64,000 nucleotides of DNA from Paraburkholderia hospita (GTDB taxonomy: Bacteria; Pseudomonadota; Gammaproteobacteria; Burkholderiales; Burkholderiaceae). A program made the position numbers and the translations under genes. The notes beneath the pieces were generated by a model, which saw nothing but the letters and a program-made list of their open reading frames with translations, was not told the DNA's origin and ran no database searches. The stretch spans positions 1,426,001 to 1,490,000 of the forward strand of contig NZ_CP026107.1 in the NCBI RefSeq assembly GCF_002902965.1, read 5' to 3'. Positions within the stretch are counted from its first letter, which is position 1, and the number at the start of each line of letters is the position of its first letter. Positions 52,894-61,673 of the stretch are shown here, piece after piece.

Positions 52894-53527
52894 CATCACC
52901 GGGCTGCTGATCGTCGTGCTGGCGATCAGCGTGATCCCGTTCATCGCGATGGTGGTCACGTCGTACATGAAGATCGTCGTCGTGCTCGGGCTGCTGCGTA
53001 ACGCGCTGGGCGTCCAGCAGGTGCCGCCGAACATGGTGCTCAACGGCATCGCGATCATCGTCTCGGTGTACATCATGGCGCCCGTCGCGTTCTCCGCGAT
53101 GCAGGGCATGCAGGCCAACCAGGCGCCCGGCAACGTCACGCAGAATGTGACGGCGGGCATCGCCGCCGCGCGCGAGCCGTTCCGCACCTTCCTCGAAGCG
53201 CATGCGCAATCGCGCGAGCGACAGTTCTTCCTGCGTTCGGCGACGGCCTTGTGGCCCGCGCAGCAGGCGAAGGCGCTGAAGGACACCGACCTGATCGTGC
53301 TCGCGCCCGCGTTCACGCTGACGGAACTCACGGACGCCTTCAAAATCGGCTTTCTGCTTTACATCGGCTTTATCGTCGTCGATCTCGTGATCGCGAACGT
53401 GCTGATGGCGATGGGTCTGAACCAGGTGCAGCCGACCAACGTCGCGATTCCTTTCAAGCTGCTGCTGTTCGTCGCGATGGACGGCTGGTCCACGCTGATG
53501 CATGGCCTCATTCTCGGCTACCGGTAG
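52871..53527 (+). CDS. hrcR: Export gate protein HrcR (SctR)
   Basis: A 218-residue FliP/YscR-family membrane protein: MPAIQTGDITGLLIVVLAIS, then SYMKIVVVLGLLRNALGVQQ and VPPNMVLNGIAIIVSVYIMA, LAPAFTLTELTDAFKIGFLL and MGLNQVQPTNVAIPFKLLLF. The start is the ATG within the end of hrcQ. Confidence 0.97.
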   Translation: MPAIQTGDITGLLIVVLAISVIPFIAMVVTSYMKIVVVLGLLRNALGVQQVPPNMVLNGIAIIVSVYIMAPVAFSAMQGMQANQAPGNVTQNVTAGIAAAREPFRTFLEAHAQSRERQFFLRSATALWPAQQAKALKDTDLIVLAPAFTLTELTDAFKIGFLLYIGFIVVDLVIANVLMAMGLNQVQPTNVAIPFKLLLFVAMDGWSTLMHGLILGYR

Positions 53528-53557
53528 GCGCCGCGCCTTTTCAACTACGGACTTGCC

Positions 53558-53821
53558 ATGACTCTCGATACGCTCGTCGGCCTCGCGACGCAAGGGCTGC
53601 TGCTGTGCCTGTACGTGTCGCTGCCCGTCGTCGTCGTCGCGGCCGGCGTCGGCCTGCTGGTGTCGTTCCTGCAGGCGATCACGTCGCTGCAGGATCAGAC
53701 GCTGTCGTTCGGCATCAAGCTGATTGCCGTGGTGGTGGCGCTCATCGTAGTTGCGCCGCTCGGTGCGTCGGCGATCCTGCGCTTTGCGAACCAGTTGCTA
53801 CTGACGGCTGTGCAGCGATGA
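53558..53821 (+). CDS. hrcS: Export gate protein HrcS (SctS)
   Basis: An 87-residue two-helix FliQ/YscS protein: LLLCLYVSLPVVVVAAGVGL and VSFLQAITSLQDQTLSFGIK, KLIAVVVALIVVAPLGASAI. It follows hrcR by 30 bases and its stop overlaps the next start (ATGA at 53818-53821). Confidence 0.96.
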   Translation: MTLDTLVGLATQGLLLCLYVSLPVVVVAAGVGLLVSFLQAITSLQDQTLSFGIKLIAVVVALIVVAPLGASAILRFANQLLLTAVQR

Positions 53822-54780
53822 ACCCACTTCACGCTCGTCCGGCAACGGGGACGTCAGGCACATCGTCCACGCAAGAGGCCGCGCAGACGCAACGGGGCGT
53901 GACCGAACCGGCGCGGCAACAGACGCGCGCGCGCTTTGCCACGTCGCTGCGCAATAACGTGCGCTTCGCCCACGCGCATCACGCGCATTTGCAGGGACAG
54001 GCGCGCTCGGCGAATGCGCGGCGTCTTGCGAAAGCGCTTTTAAAGAAGCGCCAAGGCAAGGCGGTCGCGACGCGCTTTGCCGCGACACGCCGGCCGACGA
54101 CGGGCCGCTCCGGCACCAACTCGAGGGCGGCTCAGAACGCGAAAAGCACCGACCGTCAGCGAAGCGCCGCTCTGCGCGTGTCCCGCGACGGCGGCAACGG
54201 AGGCTCGCGCGGCGGTGGGCAGCAGCAAGACGAACAGCAACAGCAACGGCAGCAGCATCAACACGGCAAGCACGATGGCGATCTCATGCTCGATGGCGCG
54301 GACGGTACGAAGCGCGCAGCAGGCGTCGTGCCCGAATTTGCCGCGCATGCGTTGACACTTGCCGGTTCATCGCGCCGTGAAGCGCTGGCGAGTGCCTGGT
54401 GCGACGCGTTGCTAATGCCCGGTCGCTCGCTGCACGATGCGCTATCGCAATTGCGCGCGCTGCGGCGGCAGGAAGGCGCGTTGCCGCTCGCATCGCTCGC
54501 CCAGGTTCGCCAGTCGCTGATGGACGCCACGGCGCGTGCCGCCGCGCGTCGACAGGCGGGCGAAGCGTTGCCGACGACGCCAGCCACGGCAACCCGTACG
54601 AATACGTCGAAAGAGGCTCGCAACGTCCTTGCGCCGCTGCTCGCGCTCATCGCAGGCGGCCCAATGTCGCGAGGCCGCGAAGGACGCGCATCGAGCGCGA
54701 ACGCCGCGCTCGACGGCATTGCACGCGCGCGCAGCACGCGTCCAGCCGATGCCACCGGTCCCGCTAAATCCGCTAGCTGA
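53818..54780 (+). CDS. Basic low-complexity T3SS protein in the hpaA position
   Basis: A 320-residue protein coupled to hrcS. The N-terminal half is basic and disordered, with RRLAKALLKKRQGK, which could act as a nuclear-localisation-like patch, and a Gln/His-rich run (about 138-150). The C-terminal half is helical (HALTLAGSSRREALASAWCD; LHDALSQLRALRRQEGALPL). In Xanthomonas this place holds HpaA, a secreted regulator with nuclear signals, and in Ralstonia HrpV. Sequence identity is not clear to me, so the name is positional only. Confidence 0.7.
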   Translation: MNPLHARPATGTSGTSSTQEAAQTQRGVTEPARQQTRARFATSLRNNVRFAHAHHAHLQGQARSANARRLAKALLKKRQGKAVATRFAATRRPTTGRSGTNSRAAQNAKSTDRQRSAALRVSRDGGNGGSRGGGQQQDEQQQQRQQHQHGKHDGDLMLDGADGTKRAAGVVPEFAAHALTLAGSSRREALASAWCDALLMPGRSLHDALSQLRALRRQEGALPLASLAQVRQSLMDATARAAARRQAGEALPTTPATATRTNTSKEARNVLAPLLALIAGGPMSRGREGRASSANAALDGIARARSTRPADATGPAKSAS

Positions 54781-54916
54781 AGTCACTTCGCGTGCGCGCG
54801 AGTGCCTTCGCAAACGGCGCGTATCGCCGCCCATGCGTCCATTAATCTGCGACTCATCGAAGGAAGCGGAACAGCGTGATAGCTGCCCCCGCTTCTCCGC
54901 CTGACCGACCGAACTC

Positions 54917-56167
54917 ATGAAACAACTGCGCATCCTGACGGGTATTCATGCTGGCGCGACCGCACCGCTCGGCCCCGGTCTTTACCGGATCGACGCGGAT
55001 GACGACGCCGACATTCGCATCACCGACTGGACGGGGCCGTCCGCGATCGTCGAAGTCGGCGACGGCGACGTCGTGACCGTGCGGCGGCTCGCTGTGCAAG
55101 AGGCTGGCATTGACGCAAGCAATGAAGCGCCACACAACGAAACCGACAAGCAGGACGTAAAGGCCGAACGCGTCGAAGACACCGCACCCGTCTTCATGCT
55201 CGACTTTCTGCCGATGCAATTCGACCAGAGCGTAATCTGCATCGGGCCTGACGATATCGAATGGCCAAGCGATCTCGCGCTGCTGTCGACGCTATTAAAG
55301 CCCGGCCAGCCCGAGGACAACAAACGCGGCCCGCAACGCTCGCGGCGCCGCACCTTGGTCGCGCTCGGCGCGGCATGCGTGGCGTTGGCCGTGATCGCGA
55401 GCGTCAGCGCCTTGTCGATGACGACGCGCGCGAAGGCATCGATGCTGCCTGGCGACGTCGCCGCGATGGAAAACGTAAACCGCGAGTTCGCGGCTGCGCA
55501 TCTGAACGAACTGCGCGCATCGCTGGATGGTCACGGCGGCGTGCTCGTGCGCGGGCTCGTCGCGAACGAATCGGAGAATCTCGCCGCGCGGCGCCTGCTT
55601 GCCGCGATTACGTCGCCGCGCGTGCAGGCGCAGTACGGCATCGCCGAAGTGATCCGGCGCAGCATCGGCGAGAGCTTGCCCGTTTCAGGCATCAGCGTGC
55701 ACTACGACGGCGGCGGCGTGTTTGCGATTGCGGGTAAGGACGTCGACATGGACGCGTTACAGCAAGGCGTGAAGCGCATCCGTCCCGACCTGCCGACCAA
55801 CGTGAAAGATATCCGCATCGACGCAACGGGCGCCGAGCAGGCTGACGCACCGGCGGGCGCGAGCTATATCGCGATTGTCTCGTCGGATACGGTGCGCTAT
55901 GCGCAAACGCCCGATGGCGTGAAGCACATCTTCATCCTCGACAACGACGCGAATGCAAGCGCACCCGCCGCGGCCAGCGACGCCGCAGCGCCCGCCGCAG
56001 CCGACACCCAGCAACCCGCAAGCGATGCCGCGCCGCCCGCTTCAAAAGCCGCAAACGAACCGCCCTCACCGCTTGCAAAACAGCTCGCCGGGCCTGCCGC
56101 CTCGCGGCATGTGCTCGACCCACCCCAGACGTCCGTCGCGCAGACGGCCGACACGTTACGGAGATGA
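54917..56167 (+). CDS. hrpD5: HrpD5, inner-membrane ring protein (SctD)
   Basis: A 416-residue YscD/PrgH-type protein. The N-terminal FHA-like domain (MKQLRILTGIHAGATAPLGP; DDDADIRITDWTGPSAIVEV) is cytoplasmic; one helix (about 150-173, LVALGAACVALAVIASVSAL) crosses the membrane; the periplasmic part has ring-building repeats (HLNELRASLDGHGGVLVRGL; RRSIGESLPVSGISVHYDGG). The last ~90 residues are an Ala/Pro-rich tail, which is longer than in typical relatives. Confidence 0.9.
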   Translation: MKQLRILTGIHAGATAPLGPGLYRIDADDDADIRITDWTGPSAIVEVGDGDVVTVRRLAVQEAGIDASNEAPHNETDKQDVKAERVEDTAPVFMLDFLPMQFDQSVICIGPDDIEWPSDLALLSTLLKPGQPEDNKRGPQRSRRRTLVALGAACVALAVIASVSALSMTTRAKASMLPGDVAAMENVNREFAAAHLNELRASLDGHGGVLVRGLVANESENLAARRLLAAITSPRVQAQYGIAEVIRRSIGESLPVSGISVHYDGGGVFAIAGKDVDMDALQQGVKRIRPDLPTNVKDIRIDATGAEQADAPAGASYIAIVSSDTVRYAQTPDGVKHIFILDNDANASAPAAASDAAAPAAADTQQPASDAAPPASKAANEPPSPLAKQLAGPAASRHVLDPPQTSVAQTADTLRR

Positions 56168-56412
56168 CCATGTACGAAGCCATTGAACGCCACGCGCAAC
56201 ACTTCATGGCGTTGCAGAACGTCGTCACAGCCACCGACGCCGATGCGCGCGTCGCCGAGCTGCGCAAGGCGCTCGAAGAGAGCGCCGAGCAGCTCAATCA
56301 CGCGGCAGACGGCACGGCCGCCGACCGCGATGCGCGCGCCCGCATCTATCGTGGGCTGGTCGCCGCAAGCCGTATCGTAGGCCAGTTGCGCGAGGACGCG
56401 TTGCGCGGCTGA
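56164..56412 (+). CDS. hrpD6: HrpD6-like small helical protein
   Basis: An 82-residue helical protein (MYEAIERHAQHFMALQNVVT; RVAELRKALEESAEQLNHAA) starting inside the hrpD5 stop. Position and size fit HrpD6, an essential but little-understood small protein of Xanthomonas hrp operons. The call is mainly positional. Confidence 0.75.
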   Translation: MTMYEAIERHAQHFMALQNVVTATDADARVAELRKALEESAEQLNHAADGTAADRDARARIYRGLVAASRIVGQLREDALRG

Positions 56413-56490
56413 CGCGTCGAACGTCATTCATTCGCTTTTTCAACCACCGGTTCGACATACCGTCTGCCGGAACTTTCCAGGAGAGCCACC

Positions 56491-56712
56491 ATGCCCGGTA
56501 TTGCAACGGCAGCAACATCCGCACTGAGCACTGTCACGAACGGCATCAATTCGAGCAGCGCGACGCAAAGCGCGGAAAACACCATCAACAGCAACGCTCA
56601 ACAGCAGCTCGAAATCGCGCAAGCGCAATCGAATGCGAGCCTGCTGCAGGCGCTCGGCGAAGCGATGAAGTCGGGTGCGTCGAGCATCCAGAAGGCCGCG
56701 CAGGCATCGTAA
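56491..56712 (+). CDS. Hrp pilus subunit-like protein (HrpE/HrpY type)
   Basis: A 73-residue protein, Ala/Ser/Gln/Asn-rich and helical, without cysteine (MPGIATAATSALSTVTNGIN; NAQQQLEIAQAQSNASLLQA; GEAMKSGASSIQKAAQ). These features and the location after hrpD6 fit the Hrp pilin. A CCAGGAG ribosome site precedes the ATG, as expected for a highly made structural protein. Confidence 0.78.
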   Translation: MPGIATAATSALSTVTNGINSSSATQSAENTINSNAQQQLEIAQAQSNASLLQALGEAMKSGASSIQKAAQAS

Positions 56713-56795
56713 TGCAGGCAGGCTGGCCGCTCGCGCAGCGGCCAGCCGTTTGACGCCTTGCAGGATTCTCCTTTGTTTGAACGGGTATTCGCACC

Positions 56796-57251
56796 GTGAG
56801 TGAAGATCGTTATGCAGAACTCGTCGCATCGCTGTGCGAGGCAGTCGGCTTGCCCGACGTCGAGCACGTGTTGCAGACACATTCGATCGAAGTGGGCGGG
56901 CTCGATGTGCGGCTCGACTGCTTCGACGAAGACCCGGACGCGATCTACCTGAGTTTCGACTTCGGCGCGGTGACGGCGGGACGCATCACGACCGTCTACC
57001 GGCTCATGCTCGAAGCCAATCTGCTCGTGTATGCGCAAGACCAGGCGCAACTCGGGCTCGATTCCGACTACGGCAATGTCGTGCTGCTGGTGCGCGTGCC
57101 ATTCGCCGATGCACCGACAGGCGAAACGCTTGCCGATCTCCTCGCCCACTATTCGGAGCATGGCGCGTACTGGAAACAGAGCATTCTCGAAGCCAGCGAC
57201 GAGCGTTTCGAAGCGATCGTCTCGGGTAACTTCTCGTGGATCCGGGCATGA
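56796..57251 (+). CDS. hpaB: HpaB, type III export chaperone
   Basis: A 151-residue acidic protein of the CesT/HpaB chaperone class (SEDRYAELVASLCEAVGLPD; GGLDVRLDCFDEDPDAIYLS; VYRLMLEANLLVYAQDQAQL). HpaB binds effectors and controls their release from the apparatus. The start is GTG at 56796. Confidence 0.88.
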   Translation: MSEDRYAELVASLCEAVGLPDVEHVLQTHSIEVGGLDVRLDCFDEDPDAIYLSFDFGAVTAGRITTVYRLMLEANLLVYAQDQAQLGLDSDYGNVVLLVRVPFADAPTGETLADLLAHYSEHGAYWKQSILEASDERFEAIVSGNFSWIRA

Positions 57252-57315
57252 CAACTACGCGGAAAACAGCATCACGCTAGAATGTCTTTCGACACGGCCT
57301 GGACATGGACAAGCA

Positions 57316-57777
57316 ATGGATTTACGCACCGACCTGAATTTCTTCAACCTGCTCGCAGGCAGCTATGCGCGTCTGCTGGGCACCGAACTCGTTCCAAAGC
57401 ATGAGCGCGCCGAAGATGCCGTCGCGTGGCTGTATCACGATGCGCCCTTCGGGCTGCTCGCGCACAATACCGCTGAAGACCCCGTGTTCGTCTACGGAAA
57501 CCGCCGCGTACAGACGCTGTTCGGCTACGACTGGGACGAAATCACCGCCCTACCGTCGCGCCTTTCCGCCGAAGCGCCGGAACGCAGCGAGCGTCAGGCG
57601 TTTCTCGACCAGGTGACGCGCGACGGCTTCGTCACCGGCTATCGCGGCGTACGCATTGCGAAGACGGGCCGCCGCTTCTGGATCGAACGCGCAACCGTGT
57701 GGCAACTCATCGACGAGCACGGCAAACTGCATGGCCAGGCCGCGATGATTCCGCATACCACAGCGCTGCCTGAATAA
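57316..57777 (+). CDS. MEKHLA (PAS-like) domain protein
   Basis: A 153-residue protein with a single MEKHLA-type domain: FFNLLAGSYARLLGTELV, FGLLAHNTAEDPVFVYGNRR, TLFGYDWDEITALPSRLSAE, GVRIAKTGRRFWIERATVWQ. These small PAS-like proteins are found widely, often as stand-alone sensors. It lies 64 bases after hpaB and may be the last gene of the operon; a T3SS role is not established. Confidence 0.85.
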   Translation: MDLRTDLNFFNLLAGSYARLLGTELVPKHERAEDAVAWLYHDAPFGLLAHNTAEDPVFVYGNRRVQTLFGYDWDEITALPSRLSAEAPERSERQAFLDQVTRDGFVTGYRGVRIAKTGRRFWIERATVWQLIDEHGKLHGQAAMIPHTTALPE

Positions 57778-57817
57778 GCTCGCACCCAAAGCAAGCCCCA
57801 ACTCCCCTCTTCTCTCT

Positions 57818-57858
57818 AACCGGGTACCCGCGTCCTGGCGCGCGCTGCCCGGTTTTCT
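57818..57858 (+). terminator. Candidate terminator after the right-hand T3SS operon
   Basis: AACCGGG (57818-57824) and CCCGGTT (57848-57854) form a 7-bp stem with a 23-base loop, followed by TT within a TTTT run. The long loop makes it moderate, but the location 41 bases after the MEKHLA gene suits the end of the operon. Confidence 0.45.
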
Positions 57859-58010
57859 CATCTGCTGCGGTCATTTTCGCGTCATCTGCGTCTTGTCGGC
57901 GGATGCGTGCGCCAGTAGATTCAAGTGAACATGCCGATGGTATCGGCCGTCATTCCGCGTCCCCAGGCGAAAGCTGGAAATGCATGCTTTCGCCGCCCTC
58001 CAGGTTAGCC

Positions 58011-59801
58011 ATGTATCAGTACAACGAGTTTGACAAAGCCTTTCTGCTCAATCGCGCCGCGCAGTTCCGCGACCAGATCGAACGCTGGCAGGACGGCAGA
58101 TTGAGCGAAGACGCCTTTCGTCCGCTGCGCCTGCAAAACGGCTGGTATGTGCAACGGCATGCGCCGATGCTGCGCGTCGCGGTGCCGTATGGCGAGCTGT
58201 CGAGCGCGCAACTGCGTGTGCTCGCGCGCGTGGCGCGGGAATACGACGCGCCCGAAGCGGATGTCTATCGGCAGGCGCTGGATGCGCAGCGCAAGCTCGG
58301 CACCGTTCGGCTGCCGACGCATCACGCGCACTTCACGACGCGCACCAACGTGCAGTTCAACTGGATTCCGCTCGCGAAGGCTGCCGATGTAATGGACCTG
58401 CTGGCGACCGTCAACATGCACGGCATCCAGACGAGCGGCAACTGCATCCGCAACATTTCCTGCGACGAGCGCGCGGGCGTAGCGCCCGACGAGATCGCGG
58501 ACCCGCGGCCTTTTGCCGAAATCATGCGCCAATGGACCACGCTGCATCCCGAGTTCGCGTTTTTGCCGCGCAAGTTCAAGATCGCGATCACCGGTGCTCA
58601 CGATGACCGCGCGGCAACCGACTGGCACGATGTCGGCCTGCGGCTGCGTTACGGCGAGAACGGCGAACTCGGGTTTCGCGTGACGGTCGGCGGCGGCATG
58701 GGACGCACGCCCGTCATCGGCACGGTGCTGCGCGAGTTCTTGCCGTGGCAGCACATCATGAACTACATCGAGGCCGTGGTCCGCGTGTACAACCAGTACG
58801 GGCGGCGCGACAACAAGTACAAGGCGCGCATCAAGATTCTCGTGAAGGCGGAAGGCCAGAAGTACATCGACGAGGTGGAAGAAGAGTTTCGCCAGATCGT
58901 CGAGCATGACGGTGGACCGCATACGATTCCGCGTGCAGAACTCGAGCGCGTCAGCGCGTACTTCGTGCAACCGTCAACCGGCTCTGTTGATAAGCCGTCG
59001 GACGCTGGTGCACGCAAGGCGATTCACGATGCGTCCGCGAGCACTCCGCAATTCGCGCGCTGGCTCGAGCGCAACGTCGCGCAGCACAGGAGTCCGGCGC
59101 TGCGCATCGTCACGTTGTCGTTCAAGCGCCTGTTGCAAGCACCCGGCGACGCCTCCGCCGATCAGCTCGATCAGGTCGCCAATCTCGTCGACCGCTTCTC
59201 GGCCGGCGAAGCGCGTGTCACGCATACACAGAATATCGTGCTGCCCTGGGTGCACGAAAACGATCTGCTCGCACTGTGGGAAACCGCGCGGAGCGTGGGA
59301 CTCGCAAGCGCCAACGTGCATCTGCTGACGGATATGATCGCGTGCCCCGGCGGCGACTTCTGCGCGCTGGCGAATGCGCGCTCGCTGCCTGTCGCCGAGG
59401 CGATCACCGAGCGCTATCAGGACATGGACGAGCTGGAAGACATCGGCGAAGTGGATCTGCACATCAGCGGCTGCATCAATTCATGTGGGCATCACCATAG
59501 CGGACATATCGGTATTCTCGGCGTCGACAAGGATGGCGCCGAGTGGTATCAGGTCACGCTCGGTGGCTCCGACGGTTCGCATGCAAGTGGCGCTGCGCAG
59601 CCGGGCAAGGTGATCGGGCCGTCGTTCTCCGCGCACGAAGTGCCCGACGTGATCGAGGCCGTGCTGCGAGCGTATGTCGAACAGAGAACGGACGCGGGGC
59701 CGCGCCGCGAGAGCTTCATCGAAACGGTGCGGCGTATCGGGCTCGATCCGTTCAAGGCGGCCGCCAATACCGCCCGCGCGCCGATGGAGGTTTCCGCATG
59801 A
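58011..59801 (+). CDS. cysI: Sulfite reductase hemoprotein (nitrite/sulfite reductase family)
   Basis: A 596-residue siroheme/4Fe-4S enzyme. Duplicate siroheme-binding halves include THHAHFTTRTNVQFNWIPLA and HGIQTSGNCIRNISCDERAG; the cluster cysteines lie in MIACPGGDFCALANARS and HISGCINSCGHHHSGHIG. It reduces sulfite to sulfide for cysteine synthesis, probably with ferredoxin. The ATG at 58011 is chosen because upstream in-frame sequence is not conserved. Coupled to the DUF934 gene. Confidence 0.95.
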   Translation: MYQYNEFDKAFLLNRAAQFRDQIERWQDGRLSEDAFRPLRLQNGWYVQRHAPMLRVAVPYGELSSAQLRVLARVAREYDAPEADVYRQALDAQRKLGTVRLPTHHAHFTTRTNVQFNWIPLAKAADVMDLLATVNMHGIQTSGNCIRNISCDERAGVAPDEIADPRPFAEIMRQWTTLHPEFAFLPRKFKIAITGAHDDRAATDWHDVGLRLRYGENGELGFRVTVGGGMGRTPVIGTVLREFLPWQHIMNYIEAVVRVYNQYGRRDNKYKARIKILVKAEGQKYIDEVEEEFRQIVEHDGGPHTIPRAELERVSAYFVQPSTGSVDKPSDAGARKAIHDASASTPQFARWLERNVAQHRSPALRIVTLSFKRLLQAPGDASADQLDQVANLVDRFSAGEARVTHTQNIVLPWVHENDLLALWETARSVGLASANVHLLTDMIACPGGDFCALANARSLPVAEAITERYQDMDELEDIGEVDLHISGCINSCGHHHSGHIGILGVDKDGAEWYQVTLGGSDGSHASGAAQPGKVIGPSFSAHEVPDVIEAVLRAYVEQRTDAGPRRESFIETVRRIGLDPFKAAANTARAPMEVSA

Positions 59802-60193
59802 ACTCGCGTATCCGCATTCTTGCTGCGCCCGACCATCTCACCGATGCGGTCGCGCATGTCGTCGCGCTCGATAACGACGCCGATCCGTTTGTCTATAGCG
59901 AGGCTATCGCTCAAGCGGAACGTATCGAGCTTCATTTTCCGAACTTCACCGATGGCCGGGCGTTCAGCCAGGCGTATCTGATTCGTCGCCGGCTCGGCTT
60001 CAGCGGCGATCTGCGCGCAACGGGCGACGTGCTCGCGGATCAATTGATCCAGATGGAACGCACGGGGTTTTCGAGCGCGGTGCTGGCCGAAGGTGTCGAT
60101 CCCGCGGATGCACAGCGGCAACTGGATCGCTTCGCCGCGTTCTATCAGGGCGACGTGGCGCGCGATGCGCCATTCAGACAGCGAGATAGGTGA
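59798..60193 (+). CDS. DUF934 family protein, partner of sulfite reductase
   Basis: A 131-residue protein coupled to cysI (ATGA). Motifs ERIELHFPNFTDGRAFSQAY and LIRRRLGFSGDLRATGDVLA, DQLIQMERTGFSSAVL are DUF934. These proteins almost always sit next to CysI in betaproteobacteria; the role in sulfite reduction is unknown. Confidence 0.9.
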   Translation: MNSRIRILAAPDHLTDAVAHVVALDNDADPFVYSEAIAQAERIELHFPNFTDGRAFSQAYLIRRRLGFSGDLRATGDVLADQLIQMERTGFSSAVLAEGVDPADAQRQLDRFAAFYQGDVARDAPFRQRDR

Positions 60194-60701
60194 ATCCAGA
60201 GAACAGCGCGGGTTCGACAGGCTGACCCGGGCGTTCCGTCGGCGCGTGACGGCGCCGAATCGCTGCATTTTCTCCTCCGGCTGGGCGTCGCCCGGCCGCA
60301 CCGGCGTCCGTTCGGGACCCAACGCCGCACCGTCAAGGCGGGTGCCACGATTGCCCGGCTGCTGGCACGCCGCGCTATCGGCTGACGTCTCCACCAGACA
60401 TTCCACTCCGCTTCCCGGATAGTTGAGCACGACCTCAATTCCGGGAACGTGGCGCACATTCCCTGGTTGCCCGTATGCGACTGCCCCTTTCAGTCGCGGA
60501 TGATCCATACCGCATGTGGATTTTTGGAGAAAATTGTTTCGAAGCGAAATGATCTTTCCATTCGGGTGCTAAGCTGAAATTCAATTAATCCAGTCGATTA
60601 GCTATACGAAATATCAATTATAAAATCTGATTTTTCATCTTTTTAAATCAGTTTCGTGACGCTCCATATCAATACTTTTACTACACAACGAAAAACCAAT
60701 C
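60194..60701. other. Gap with AT-rich right half
   Basis: The left part (to about 60510) has a minus-strand open frame beginning MDHPRLKGAVAYGQPGNVRH, of ~109 residues, with no recognisable family; it is not supported as a gene. From 60520 to 60700 the DNA is notably AT-rich, which probably contains the promoter of the dehydrogenase operon. Confidence 0.45.
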
Positions 60702-61664
60702 ATGAATACCTCAAAAATCAAACATCCTCTCGACCAAAAAAAGGTCGTAGTGATTGGCGGCGGCGTGATCGGCGCATCGTGGGCCGCGCTCTTTCTCGCC
60801 AACGACATGCGCGTGGTCATCAACGACCCGCAGCCCGGCATCGAATCAAAAGTTCGCGTCTATGTGATGCGGGCCATGCTGGCGCTACAGGCGCTCGGCC
60901 ACGGCGTCAACGCCGCGCTCGAGCGTCTGTCGTTCGAACCCGATCTCGCCAAAGCCGTTGCCGATGCAGATTTCGTTCAGGAAAACGGCCCCGAACGCGC
61001 CGACTTCAAGAGCGCTCTCTGGGCAACCATCGAACAGGCCGCGCCCGCGCGTTGCCTGTTCTTTTCGTCCAGCTCCGGCATCCCTGCTTCGAATCAGGCC
61101 ACGCAGATGCAATCGCCCGGCCGTCTCGTCATCGGGCATCCGTTCAATCCGCCTCATCTGCTGCCGCTCGTCGAAGTGGTGCCCAATCCGCAGACGAGCC
61201 GCGCACTGATCGAGGCTTCGCTCGACTTCTATCGTGCGCTCGGCAAGTGTCCGCTGGAGATTCGCAAGGAAATCGACGGATTCGTCGCGAATCGCCTGCA
61301 ATCGGCGATTTTCCGCGAGTGCGTCTATCTGGTCAGCCAGGGCGTGATCACGGCCGCCGACCTCGACAGCGTCGTGACCCACTCACTCGGTATCCGCTGG
61401 GCGACCAACGGACCGTTCCTGTCGTTCCATCTCGGCGGCGGCGATGGTGGCTTCCCGCATTTCGTCGACCATCTCGCGCCCGGCATGGAAACGCGCTGGC
61501 GCGAACAGCTTGAATCGACCGTGCATTTCGACGAGGCCACGAAGAAGCTGCTCGTCGAGCAAATCGAAAACGGCTATGGCGACCGGTCGATTGCACAACT
61601 GGCCGAAGCACGCGACGAAAGAGAAATCGCCATCATCAACAGTGGTCGCAAAACGGCTCAATAA
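60702..61664 (+). CDS. 3-hydroxyacyl-CoA dehydrogenase-like oxidoreductase
   Basis: A 320-residue NAD-dependent enzyme of the 3-hydroxyacyl-CoA dehydrogenase/carnitine dehydrogenase/lambda-crystallin group. The NAD-binding loop is VVVIGGGVIGASWAALFLAN, the catalytic block LVIGHPFNPPHLLPLVEVVP and ALGKCPLEIRKEIDGFVANR the family core. It forms a 3-gene operon with the YWTD protein (9-base gap) and the CoA-transferase. The substrate is unknown. Confidence 0.88.
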   Translation: MNTSKIKHPLDQKKVVVIGGGVIGASWAALFLANDMRVVINDPQPGIESKVRVYVMRAMLALQALGHGVNAALERLSFEPDLAKAVADADFVQENGPERADFKSALWATIEQAAPARCLFFSSSSGIPASNQATQMQSPGRLVIGHPFNPPHLLPLVEVVPNPQTSRALIEASLDFYRALGKCPLEIRKEIDGFVANRLQSAIFRECVYLVSQGVITAADLDSVVTHSLGIRWATNGPFLSFHLGGGDGGFPHFVDHLAPGMETRWREQLESTVHFDEATKKLLVEQIENGYGDRSIAQLAEARDEREIAIINSGRKTAQ

Positions 61665-61673
61665 CGTCAGGTC

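Noticed and set aside
56431..56454. TTCG-N16-TTCG pair upstream of the pilin-like gene
   Set aside because: The second half-site is TTCGA, and the -10 at 31 bases would lie on the start codon. The upstream operon can supply transcription.
60170..60508. Minus-strand frame starting MDHPRLKGAVAYGQPGNVRH
   Set aside because: No recognisable family; the frame continues as a shadow of the DUF934 gene. Left as an unsupported possibility.
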